This document shows, piece by piece, positions 12,367 through 22,320 of a DNA stretch of 64,000 nt. Made by a program: the position numbers and the translations under genes. Below the pieces are notes generated by a model. That model was not told where the DNA came from and did no database searches. It worked only from the letters and a program-made list of their open reading frames with translations. Each line of letters begins with the position of its first letter. The stretch's first letter is position 1. Origin of the DNA: Chloranthus sessilifolius (Eukaryota > Streptophyta > Magnoliopsida > Chloranthales > Chloranthaceae); assembly GCA_021018995.1 (NCBI GenBank), contig CM037597.1:8569299-8633298 (forward strand), in the 5' to 3' direction.

Positions 12367-12437
<71 letters not shown>

Positions 12438-14495
12438 GCTGTGCCGGCAATGCCTAATACCAACTCTGGCCCATTCACAACTGTTCTCACAGAGCTGAAA
12501 AACACCAACCTACCCGAACACCGGTACACTAAAAGCTGTGTAGACTAAAAAAAGCGTGCAGCCTTAAAGAGCCTAGAGATCCGTGCATCGCACAGACCAC
12601 ACACGTCGATCGCACTCCATCAAGCTTTGTACGGTGGTCGGGTCCGGCACTGTATACTAACTCTTCCCTCTTATATCCCATGAATCAAATTTCCCCTCTC
12701 CTCGGTCTACGAATACTCTAAAAAAAAGACGCTCTTGTGTCTCCAGTGAATCGCAGTGTTCTTATTAGGATAATAAAATTTCATTTCATCAAAATTAGGA
12801 AGAAAAAATAAAAAAAGGCCCCTCAAAAAAAACATCTAAATATTCATCCTAATTGCACTTTATATTGCAAAATCAGTCAACACGCAGATAATTTTTTTTT
12901 TAATTTATGGAACACCCATATAAATTTTCTTCTTTCTTATAACGAAATCCTCGATATCAGACACCATCAAATAAGAATTTTTTTGGTAATTATATGTATA
13001 CTAAGTTACCTGAGGTCACAGGTTCCGTCCCAGTTTACCCATAAAAAAAAATATATAATAAAAGTAATAAATAAATAACTCTAATATTAGACACAATCAA
13101 GAAAGAATTTTGTCTAATTATGCATAACATTATTATTATTCTATATTATAAAATTTAAAAAACAGCTAAATATTCATCTTAATTGCACAGTATATTGCAA
13201 AATTATTCAACACCCATAACATTTTATATTTTTTCATAACACCCATATAAATTTTCTTCTTTCTTATAACGAAATCCTCAATATTAGACACATTCAAGAA
13301 AGAATTTTGTTTAATTATACATAAAATTATTATTATTCTATTATAAATATATACTAAACCAATAAGTGGCGACGAATATTTTTTTTCTTTCAAACTAACT
13401 CAAAATATTCATCCTAATTGCACTTTATATCGTAAAATTAGTCAACACCCATATAATTTTTGTTTTTTTTAATAAGACCCATATAAATTTTCTTCTTTCT
13501 TATAACGAAATCCTCAAATATTAGACATTCAAAAAAGAATTTTGTTAAATTACATATATTATTCTATATTATAAATACTAACCCAGTAATGGGCGACGAA
13601 TAAATTATTATTTTTCATTCTAAATTTCTAACTCAAAAAATTTAAAAAAAAAACAGCTAAATATTCATCCTAATTGCACTTTATATTGCAAAATTAGTCA
13701 ACACCCATATAATTTTTGGTTTTCTTTTAATAACAGCCACACAAATTTTCTTCTTTCTTATAACGAAATCCTCAATATTTTGTTTAATTATACATAAAAT
13801 TATTATTATTCAAAATTCTAAATATATAGTACATATATACTAACCCAATAAGCGGCGACGAATCCAGCGATTCCCGATGAGAGATGAATAACATAACCCC
13901 CAGAATAATCAATAACCCCCCACTGAAACAAGAATCCCCCACCCCACAAACTAAACGCCCCCACAGTATACGAAAACGTCAGCCACAGCGGCACGAAGAC
14001 CATCCACGCCTTTATATTCATCCGCCCCAACAGCGACCCCGCCACCAATATCAAAGTAATCGCTGCAAAAACGCACTGAAAGTAAACCATCGAAGCCATC
14101 GGATAAAAGGGCGTAGCCATGGCCGTCTCCACCTCACCGCTATGGAAGTAGTGAGTGGTGGTGGGCAACGCGGCTTGTTGAATCAGAAACTTTTGGCCGA
14201 GGGCAGGGCCGGCTTTGCCCCAAAAGGGTAGAAGTTGGTCTCCAAATGACATCCTATATGCCCATGTGACCCAACAGAGCCACACTGCGGCGAAGGCGTA
14301 TAAGGCCATGAAGGCGGAGTTGACGGCCCATTTTTTTTTGACGATGCTGCCGTAGAGGATGACGAGGCCGGGGACGCTTTGGAGGCCGACGAGGGTTGCT
14401 GATACCATTTGCCATGCGTTGTCGCCTTTGTTTAGCCAGTCAGCGACTGCGGCTGAGGTGTTGCCTTGGTAGGCGACGGGGACGTAGTTAGCCAT
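8308..14495 (-). CDS. AMT2: AMT2-class ammonium transporter, complete three-exon gene
   Basis: Joined exons 14495-13845, 10892-10607 and 8828-8308 give 1458 nt, or 485 residues plus TAG, with no internal stop; both introns are GT-AG (phases 0 and 1). The product is a plasma-membrane ammonium transporter of the Amt/MEP/Rh fold. It has the N-terminal [11 protein letters not shown]...[15 protein letters not shown] block, the [13 protein letters not shown] segment (conserved Asp and first pore His), GWAGFNGG, and [14 protein letters not shown] with the second pore His. The C-terminal tail [21 protein letters not shown] is typical of plant AMT2/AMT3/AMT4 rather than AMT1. AMT1 genes are usually intronless, whereas AMT2-class genes have introns, in agreement with this structure. 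The start is the first ATG, followed directly by the family N-terminus. The finer subclass (AMT2, 3 or 4) is not settled. Both introns are swollen by transposons, but the coding sequence looks intact. Confidence 0.95.
9223..9401. mobile_element. MITE, hAT-like, in AMT intron 2
   Basis: Ends resemble AATGATCAAAATATCGG...CCGAAATTTTGATT. Flanks ACCAGTCC (9215-9222) and ACCAGTCA (9402-9409) form an 8-bp duplication with one mismatch. Same end words as the MITEs at 9525 and 49198. Confidence 0.6.
9525..9641. mobile_element. MITE, hAT-like (CAAGGATCAAAATTT family), in AMT intron 2
   Basis: Termini CAAGGATCAAAATTTCGG and AAATTTTGATCCTTG are inverted repeats. Flanks AGTTCAAC (9517-9524) and GGTTCAAC (9642-9649) match 7 of 8. 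No coding capacity. Confidence 0.75.
9840..10230. mobile_element. Foldback MITE in AMT intron 2
   Basis: The two arms are complementary: GTACCATGGCACATGGTTAA on the left against TTAACCATATGCCACGGTAC on the right, and AAAGATCTTTGAGGTCAAA against TTTGACCTCAAAGATCTT further in. A related copy occupies 31489-31895. Boundaries are approximate and no clear duplication was found. Confidence 0.55.
10607..10892 (-). CDS. AMT2: AMT exon 2 (286 bp)
   Basis: The acceptor ...CGTAG is followed by GTCGGCCCA (V-G-P-R). The exon covers the loop [16 protein letters not shown], then [18 protein letters not shown] and CITPGAG. The donor after GCAG is GTAAAA; phase 1. Confidence 0.93.
11165..11296. mobile_element. 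Degenerate MITE of the CAAGGTATCAAAA family in AMT intron 1
   Basis: The internal text (GTATCGGCTTAATAGACCGATACGATACG) and the right end ATTTTATTACCTTGG resemble the elements at 26510 and 27161. The left end is eroded. Confidence 0.4.
11817..12151. mobile_element. MITE, hAT-like (CATAGTGACAAATTTC family), in AMT intron 1
   Basis: The left end reads GGTAGTGATAAATTTC and the right end ATTGTCACTATG. Flanks CTTAGTAA and CTTGGCAA match 6 of 8. Interior resembles the copy at 38601-38929 in inverted orientation. Confidence 0.6.
12372..12431. repeat. (TA)n microsatellite in AMT intron 1
   Basis: About 30 TA units. Confidence 0.95.
12828..13845. repeat. ~240-bp tandem repeat at the 5' end of AMT intron 1
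   Basis: Four copies begin with TATTCATCCTAATTGCAC, near 12836, 13168, 13404 and 13660, and continue with CTTCTTTCTTATAACGAAATC and the GAATTTTGTTTAATTATACATAAAATTATTATT region. At least two copies (around 13352-13377 and 13577-13602) also contain ACTAA-CC-A-TAA-GGCGACGAA. That is the reverse complement of the last bases of exon 1 plus its splice donor, as at the true junction 13841-13863. Confidence 0.8.
13845..14495 (-). CDS. AMT2: AMT exon 1 (residues 1-217)
   Basis: Runs from ATG at 14495 to a TGG codon, with donor GTTAG at 13844. It encodes the extracellular N-terminus, the first five or so membrane helices and the [13 protein letters not shown] motif with the first pore histidine. Phase 0 junction. 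Confidence 0.93.
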
Positions 14496-14583
14496 GTGGG
14501 GGTGCAGGAGGAGATTGGGTTTAGGGAGGGTAGGGAGGAGATAGAAGGTGGGAGTTGGAGAGGGGGAATAGGGTTTAGTTTTA

Positions 14584-14591
14584 TATTTATA
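14584..14591 (-). promoter_or_regulatory. TATA box of the ammonium transporter gene
   Basis: TATAAATA on the minus strand, in the context CTATAAATATAAAAC, lies about 90 nt upstream of the AUG. This would place transcription start near 14555 with a short CT-rich leader. Inference from position and motif. Confidence 0.6.
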
Positions 14592-14595
14592 GAAG

Positions 14596-15854
14596 AGGAA
14601 GAGGAAGACGAAGAGAAGTGTAGGCAGGACTTAAAGGAGTATTTAAAGAAGTTTTTATTTGTTTGGAAATATGAGGGGAGAACTTAACAGATCTATATCT
14701 ACATGGAGAGAGAGAGAAGTTTATTTGACGGAATTGCCCTCACTATTGCTAGGGAAGAACAGTCGAGCCTCTCTTTGTATGTCTTCTGTTTTCAATGGTT
14801 GTTTTTTTTATAGGAAAAAATAACTTCTATTTTTAATGTTTTTAGTACCTTTAAAATACACACTCCGAATCTTTGAGTTTACCCATGCTGAAACACGTTA
14901 ATTGTGTTGAATGTGAAAATTGTTTATTCTCTCGATCTTTCACAAAATTGATTTTGAGATCATGAGCATATTATTAGGAGGTCAGTGATTTCTTGCACAT
15001 GCCATACATTTCAAAAAAGTGACCTTAATATCATGTGGAAGCTCAAAATTGATTTTAAAGTCATTTTTTTAAGTGTGTGCAACATGAAATAAGGAAAGTC
15101 TGATGGTGAACTCAAGATTTGATTGAGTTTTGGCACCCACCAAAACTCTATGTATACAAACCTCACAAACTATTGACTTGTTTGGAATCAGATGATGGAC
15201 GTCCTTTTTTGCCTAAGTCTTCCACTCAGTGGACTTGAGATCATAGCCATACCACTAGATCCTCATATTTATTTTAACTATCACATCCCAAAAAATGAGG
15301 GCCACCCTAGAGAGTCATATCATGTGTTGATCCGATATGTGTTGAATTTGGAGTGCGTATATGCTCCTGACATTAGGCGGCTGCTCTAAGGGGTCCGAAT
15401 ACCCAAGTTATCAAAAAAATAAATAAATAAAATAAAATAAAATCTCAAGATCTATTTATTCGGAATTTTGGTATAAAAAAAACTAAGAACTTCGTTAGAA
15501 ATCAATTGCTTTTAGAATTTTAGTAGGTGCAACTAGAGGTACTTTTTTAAAAGTCTCCAACTAGTCAAAGCCTCAGGGTGACTTATCGGTAATTTTAAGC
15601 AGCAAATCAGTGAAAGCCGTAACAATATAAAAAGCTTTATTAGGATTCCCCACTTTTCATAGACCCTATATCTGTAAAAGTAAGCTTTTGAACGGATTCC
15701 CGCCTTTTTGACGGCCCCAAAATATGGGACGTAAGCTATGGATTCCACCCTTATTTAGAGGGAGATTTTTAGGACCGACCTTGTCAGATTCACCTTTTTC
15801 GTAAGAGACTATAGTTTCACGTTTCACCCTCCAAGACGAGTTAGTTCCAACTAG
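14596..15854. other. Upstream intergenic stretch of AMT; one degenerate foldback MITE
   Basis: No gene is supported. Around 14847-15150 is an eroded relative of the foldback MITE at 16952-17356 (shared AGTACCTTTAA start, ACCCATGCTGAAA, AAGTGACCTTAATATCA, AAAATTGATTTTAAAGTCA). The rest is unclassified, including 15500-15850 with short reading frames that I do not believe. Confidence 0.5.
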
Positions 15855-16290
15855 CACAAAAAGTTTCAAATACCCCTTCTCACACTTTTCATCGTTCTAC
15901 ATAGTTTAAAATTTTAAAAAGTTGTATTTTTTTATATTTATGTGATGTGAAGCAGCATTTATATCGTCTGATTTGAAGGCTACAATATAAATATCGATGG
16001 TGTCAAAGATTGATACAAAAAAAAGGCAATATTGCATCTTTAATCAAAAAAAAAAAATGACTATCTAGACACGAACGACTATCTAGATAGTCGTTTTTTT
16101 TTTTTTTGTTAAAGAGGTGATTTCGCCTTTTTTTCATATCAATCTTTGGCAACATCGATATTTATATTGTGGCCTTCACATCAGCCAATATTGATGCTAC
16201 TTCACATTGCATAAATATAAAAAAATATAAATTATATAAAACGATAAAAATGTAAAAAGGGGTATTTGAGACTTTTTCTGTTAAGTAGAG
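15855..16290. mobile_element. Long foldback (hairpin) MITE
   Basis: Two arms of about 200 bp meet near 16075 and pair along their length. The left arm starts AAAAAGTTTCAAATACCCC and the right arm ends GGGGTATTTGAGACTTTTT; both carry CAATATAAATATCGATG and CAAAGATTGATA or their complements. The tip is a small inverted repeat, GACTATCTAGA...TAGATAGTC. Arm identity by eye is about 80%. No clear duplication found. Confidence 0.7.
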
Positions 16291-16951
16291 ATGGCTTGAC
16301 TTAAAGCTAATCAGTTATGAAAAAGGTGAGGGTCGATCCTGTAAATTTCATATTTATATACAGTAATTACAAGTTGAATAGTCCAAGCTTTGTCAACCTT
16401 GAACGTAGGTAATAGTCATCTCGTGACAAAATTCAATACCAATAAAGGTAGGCATCCGTTTTTGAGACGGAGTCTGAATACCGAGAAATAAGGGGTAAGA
16501 TAGGCATTTCGAAGAAGCTTAGAGATTCGAATCTGGGATCTTGCGAGCTTAACAAAAAGGAAGCGGTTACCTATTTTATAGGTACCGCAAATTGATTGGC
16601 TGTGGCATGGAGGAATCTCTAAAGTGGAAAGTGAGTTTCTTTTTGGAAATTTTTAAAATTTACGAATGAGAAATTATTATGTGTTGGTTAGGACGTAGGA
16701 AGTACGAAAGATGGGTGTGGGTTTGTAAATCTAACCCTATTCATAAGGGCCAATGAAAATAGCTGAATCCATGATCACTTGATCATATCAGTAACCAAGA
16801 CGGGAACATGTATTTGTAATCATAGTCATCAAGTCTGGGTTCGACAATAATTAGGAGAGGTTAAAATTAAAAAAAAAACGACAAAATTTGATAAGGTCAG
16901 AGAAATATTTAGAGAAAAATAATAATTTTAAAGTAAATATTTTTAAAAAAT

Positions 16952-17356
16952 AGTACGTTTAAATCCACCCACCAAATTGGGTTCATCCATGCTGAAAACC
17001 ATTGAATGTGTCGAATCAGACGATAGAGATCATTTATTCTCCTAATATTTCACACGATGAATGTTGAGATCATGGACGTATCATCATATGGTCAGTCTTT
17101 TATTTCTTGTGGCACACATCTTAGAAAAGTGACCTTAACATCACGTGCACACTTAAAATTGATTTTAAAGTCAATTTTTTGGGTGTGTACTATCTGAAAT
17201 AAAAAAAAATGACCGTCTAATAGTACGCCCATGATTTTAAGATCCATCGTGTAAAAGATTGAGACGATAAATAATCTCTATCATCTAATTCAATGTTGTC
17301 AATAAGTTTTAATGTGGGTGATCTCAAAGATTTGGTGGGTGGACTTAAAGGTACTC
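16952..17356. mobile_element. Foldback MITE with ~9-bp duplication
   Basis: Ends AGTACGTTTAAATCCACCC and GGGTGGACTTAAAGGTACTC are inverted. Flanks TTAAAAAAT (16943-16951) and TTAAAAAAA (17357-17365) match 8 of 9. The internal arms pair (AGAGATCATTTATTCTC... with ...AATAATCTCT). This is the best-defined member of a dispersed family. Confidence 0.65.
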
Positions 17357-17674
17357 TTAAAAAAATCGTAATAAAAGTCAGAATTTATTGAAAAGTTTGG
17401 GAAAATTTCGCAGATCGCAGAACCTTCAATTAGCGAATTAGTCCAATTTTCAAATTTTGGCGAATTTATGAATTTTGTGACTATGTAATTTGTAACAAAC
17501 ATCCTCATTCATACACTTATGCCCCTACAGCGTCACCTTGCAAGATAGCCAACCCACTTCTACATGACTAAAATGCTGCGCTAACGTATCTGTAGGAGCT
17601 TGGAGCCAACCCAATGCAAATCTAAGGCCATAGAGAGAGGACGCATTTGTAGAATTATAAGAGATCCCCCGTTA

Positions 17675-17820
17675 CAAGGATCAAAATTTCTGCCGAAATT
17701 TTGGTTTCAGGCATGGCTGAAACCAAAATTTGAAAATTTGGCTGAAATTTCAGTCAAAAATTTGATCCCCATACAAAAATATCAAAATTTTGATTATTTT
17801 GGCCGAAATTTTGATCCTTG
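17675..17820. mobile_element. MITE of the CAAGGATCAAAATTT family
   Basis: Termini CAAGGATCAAAATTTC and GAAATTTTGATCCTTG are perfect inverted repeats of 16 bases. No convincing target duplication remains. Confidence 0.7.
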
Positions 17821-18078
17821 CTCCATAGTTTCCTCTTCTTTTTTAAGAATGGCCAATACGAATCGGTTGGTCCGATATCAATATCGGCCACTCTTTTTGT
17901 GTTGAAGCCATATTGCATATACCACATCAGCTGATTCGATATCGAGATACCAATTCGTTATGGCCAATCGATATGATATTGTATCGGCCAATTTGATATC
18001 TCATCCCTTGATTCTATGTTGCATCATTTGATCTGATATCAAATCGTATGCTTCAAAAATAATAAATAATTTCTTTAA

Positions 18079-18175
18079 GGAAAATTTGCACTTTTGGCCC
18101 TATACGTTTGCGTATTTGCAGAAACAGTCCTATAGTTTCAATCCTTGCATAAATGGCCAGCTCCAAGCCTAGCCG
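18079..18175 (+). repeat. MULE 2 left terminal inverted repeat (97 bp)
   Basis: Pairs with 26217-26313 with seven mismatches. It includes TATAGTTTCAATCCTTGCAT and GGCCAGCTCCAAGCCTAGCC. Confidence 0.95.
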
Positions 18176-18374
18176 CTTGGAGGTCAGATATATATATATG
18201 CTTCTCTATGCAAGCATTGAAACTAGAGTTTCTCTATCATTTTTTAACACTTTCTTTCTCTCTTGGAAAGCAATTTCGAGATTTCACTGCAGTTTGTATA
18301 ACATAGAGAATACAAGAGGTTAGGTAAGATATCGAGTACAATATCTTTTTAAGTTATTGATTTCTCAATTTTTC

Positions 18375-18716
18375 AAAATATTGTAGGTAATCCAAGATAT
18401 GTAAGATATCGATCAATATCTTATGCTATCGGCCGATATCTTAGGATATCGGCCGATAACTTAAGATATCGACCGATAACCTAAGATATCGGCCGATAGC
18501 ATAAGATATCGATCGATATCTTAAGTTATCGGCCGATATTCTAAGATATCGACCGATATCTTAGGATATCGGCCGATAACTTAAGATATCGATCGATATC
18601 TTATGATAGGATTTTTTTAAGGTTTTGGTTTATGATTTATGTTAAAAGTCTATCGGACAGATATCCTAGGATATCGGCCCGATATCTTAGGATATCGAGC
18701 GATATCCTATGATTGA
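18375..18716. repeat. Subterminal ATCGGCCGAT palindrome array of MULE 2
   Basis: About fourteen copies of GATATCGRCCGATATC-like words at roughly 20-bp spacing, joined by TTAAG/TTAGG linkers, between the left TIR and the mudrA start. An interruption at 18605-18650 contains unrelated AT-rich text. Confidence 0.85.
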
Positions 18717-18837
18717 CTTTTAACGCTACAGTTTTCATTCTTTTCATTTTTTAATATTTTTAAATAATTGTAGCGTTAAGTTAAGTATAACTCTTTATAA
18801 ACAACTAATTTTAATTTTGTAAATATTGTAGGTTGAA

Positions 18838-21514
18838 ATGGATGTTCCCCTTCTTTGCCATTTTGATTTCGTACGTGTGGGAGATAATACTTACAACGGA
18901 GGACATCGGAGGATTGTCACTGTCACGGAAAATATATCATTTGATGAGTTTATAGAGAAAATGTATAAAGTCAGTCGGACACGACCGGAAGAACATTCTA
19001 TTACACTTACTGTTTCATTACGCATAGGGAATGAGCTTGTATTTGCCGAATTGTCTGACTCTGATGATCTTACAAACTTATTTAGAGCATATCGTATCAA
19101 TGATGGTGTGATAAATATTTATATCGAAAAATCATTAGTCACTACCGTAGCAAAAATTTTACCATCTTTAGAAACATTTCAACCGTTCAAGGAAACAAAT
19201 GAAGATGATCATGGTGTGGGAACAGAACATTTGATTGAAAATTAAGAAATACGGTATGAAGAGGAGAACATTGTTGTACCGATAATAGAAATATGAATAT
19301 AGGATTTTGCTCCTACAGTAAGCTTATGGAGCAACCCTCTTCAGACATTCCAATGAGTGAAGGCGATGAAGATCAAGGATATTGTCATCAAATGAATCCG
19401 ATGCATGATACATCTCAGTTCAACTTCGATTCGGTAAATAAGTGGGAAACGTTTTTAGTCGGCCTTAGTCCATATCAATGGCCTTCCGAACAAATAGCTT
19501 CGGAGCCAACGATAATCGAGCCTTCAATAAAACGGCCTCTCATACATCAAGCATTCCTGCATCGGCCAGCATCAATCCAAACAACTGCACATCAACCAGG
19601 CGTACATCGACGGGCTCAATCCTAATCACGTAATAACCATCCAGTCGATGACGGTGATAGTGATCCTAAAAATAATGAAGCTCCGTCGTCTCCCACTTCG
19701 CGTGTTGATACTAATAGGGGAATTGATCAACCTCTGGTGGACGAAGACTATCAGCTTAATGACTCAGAAGGAGAGTATATGGATTCAGACAATGAGAAAT
19801 TATATGAAGGGGGAATAATTACTATTGGTCATGCGTTTAGAAATAAGAAATTATTTCAAAAAGTTCTTAAAGAATTTGCAATGATAAATAATTTTCAGAT
19901 TAAACCAATAAAAATCAGTCCTCTTCGAGTTACGGCGAGGTGTGTTGAAGTAGGATGTGCTTGGCGAATACATACATTGAAATTAGTAGGCGTAGACACA
20001 TTTGCTGTGAAAACTTTCCACCCGGAACACACGTACAGAATGCTAGCTTTTGGAAGCGGACATCGTCAATGTACGACATCGTGGATAGCTTCATTCGTGA
20101 GAGATAAGCTATTAAAGGGCTTTGACGAGACTCCTGCTTCAATAATTTTTTATATTGAAAAAAAATACGGTATAACAGTAGGTTACTGGAAAGCATAGAG
20201 AGGAAAAGAAATGGAGTTGAATGACATCCAAGGTAGCTGGAAGGAGCAATTTAAGATGTTACCGTCATATGTTGCCAAATTAAATGGTCGATCCGCACGC
20301 ATGACATCAATTGTGTCTTGAGCCTGATAATGCATTTCAGAGATTCTTCGTGGCATTCAGACTTTGCATTCGAAGCTTTCGTAATACTTTACGAAGAATA
20401 ATTGCGGTAGATGGAACGCATTTGCGTGGACGATACAAGGGAGTGCTGTTAATAGCTACGGGGATAGACGGAAATAGACATTTATTTCCTATAGCGTTCG
20501 GCATTATACTAAAGAAAATGAAGACCATTGGACATGATTTCTTGATCTATTAGGGAGACGTGTAATCGGTGAATTTGAAGAACAGTTTGTATTGATATCA
20601 GACAGACAGAAAGGTTTGATGGAAGTAGTGAAAAAAGTTTTTCCTAACGCCTTTCACAGCTACTATATGCGACACCTAGCTCTAAATCTGTTTGATAAAT
20701 ATAAGGATACAATCTCTAGACCGCTTTTCTGGGTTGCTGCCCATGCATTTTCAGAAGTAAAATTTAAAAGAATTATGTGAAAAATAGAAGACGACGCCCC
20801 CCCCCGGAATGTACAAAATGGATTAAAGAAATTGGTGATCATTTCTGGGCACGCGCTTATTTCCAAGGGAGGCGTTATGATATGTTGACAACTAATATAG
20901 CTGAAAGCATAAATAGTGTGTTGAAAATAGCCTGGGAGGAACCGATTGTGAGCATGCTAGAAACTATTCGCACAAAGGTAGCCGAATTTTATCTTCGTCG
21001 TCAGGAGGAAAGAAATAAAATGACACATGTGTTAACAATGATGGCAGAAAAACACATAACAAGAAATTCAGGATGGGCCCGTCGAAAAAACGTCATACCA
21101 TATGGTCGTGATATATTTCAAGTTAAACGTGATGATTACACTCACAGTGTCGATCTAGAATCGCGAACATGTACATGCAGACGTTGGGCTATTCTTGGAT
21201 TATCATGTTCACATGAGATCGCCGCATTATCGCACCGAAACAGAGAAAAAGAGATCCCCCAATTTTGTGAACACTGGTTTACCAGTAACTTATTTAGGGA
21301 AACTTATAAAGAACACTTTATCCCGACCGTTGACAAGCGCCAATGGACTTCGCAAAGAGATGACCTTTAAGTTTTGCCTCCCCACAAAATACGTCAAGCC
21401 GGCCGTCCGAAGAACAGGAAAATAAGATCTAAAGGTGAAGTTCGACCACTATGATGTAAAAATTGTAACAAGTACGGTCATAACCGTCGCTCGTGTAAAT
21501 TTGTTAATATTTGA
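18838..21514 (+). pseudogene. mudrA: mudrA-type Mutator transposase, disrupted (MULE 2)
   Basis: Starts MDVPLLCHFDFV (18838) with the PB1-like N-terminal domain (GGHRRIVTVTENISFDEFI), ending at a stop at 19243. A variable linker (19293-19625) follows, then an acidic region and the MuDR zinc-binding domain at 19737-20198 (GCAWRIHTLKL...PEHTYR). The transposase core follows: IIAVDGTHLRGRYKGVLLIA (20395-20454, first catalytic Asp in VDGTH), LISDRQKGLMEVVKKVFPNA (second Asp) and HSYYMRHLALNL. The SWIM finger is CTCRRWAILGLSCSH (about 21170-21215). A basic GRPKNRKIRSK stretch and the knuckle CKNCNKYGHNRRSC precede TGA at 21514. At least three Trp codons of the core are now stops (about 20196, 20537, 20778), and frameshifts include one at a nine-C run near 20798. 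Non-functional as it stands; identity certain. Confidence 0.9.
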
Positions 21515-22013
21515 AATTAACTTATATTCCTTCAAAGTTTGAGATTGAGAACAGATTGAGATTAGATTGGACCTAGTGGTGATCGAGCTTCCAAATGATC
21601 TCATGATTGAAGAGTATTTTTTTTTCTCTTTTTCTTTCCTTCAACATCAACAGATTGGACATCAATAAAAGAGCGATCAACATCCTTGCCAATATCATCT
21701 TTAAATTCTGATTCTTCGTTTTTTATTCCACTCTATAAGGGTGATAATTTATTAATCGAGTTCGCCGCCAATTGATTAATATTTTTTTTGGACTAATAAT
21801 TTTGTTTTGGAATTGTGATTGAGATATATTGTTGTGCTTAATAAATCATTCACTCAAAAAGATTTAAAGTTGCCAAATTCGCCTCTAATCTACTAGTAAT
21901 TCAACGGAGCCTTCATCTCTCGAAGCAATCATATTTAACTCTTATTGAAGGCTTGGAGATTGTGAAGTTCGATCATTTTTTAAAGAATGATTGGCATAGA
22001 GCCCTACCAAAGA

Positions 22014-22320
22014 TATCTAGCTTTAAGATATCGTCCGATGACTTTAGTTATCGGTCGATATTTAAAGTCATCGGCCGATATCTTAAGTTATCGGCCGATG
22101 ACTTAAGATATCGGCCGATGACTTAAAATATCGGCCGATGACTTAAAATATCGGCCGATGACTTAAAATATCGGCCGATTTCTTAAATCATTGGCCGATA
22201 TTTTAAGTCATCGGCCGATATTTTAAGTCATCGGCCGATAACTTAAGATATCGGCCGATGGCTTAAGATATCGGCCGATGATTTAAGATATCGGCCGATA
22301 TTTTAAGTCATCGGCCGATT
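22014..22320. repeat. Central ATCGGCCGAT palindrome array between mudrA and ULP 3' ends
   Basis: About sixteen copies of ATCGGCCGAT separated by GACTTAA/TTTTAAGTC linkers, giving a ~20-bp period. The array itself sits inside a larger imperfect inverted pair: GAGCCTTCATCTCTCGAAGCAATCATATTT near 21907 and its complement near 22350-22395. Seen directly. Confidence 0.85.

Noticed and set aside
13884-14231. 115-codon open frame on plus, over AMT exon 1
   Set aside because: It is antisense to strongly conserved transporter sequence, with Pro/Arg/His-rich composition typical of a shadow frame; no domain.
18375-22320. Palindrome arrays as centromeric or telomeric satellite
   Set aside because: They are confined within the borders of one transposon and at set positions relative to its genes; satellites would not respect the TIRs.
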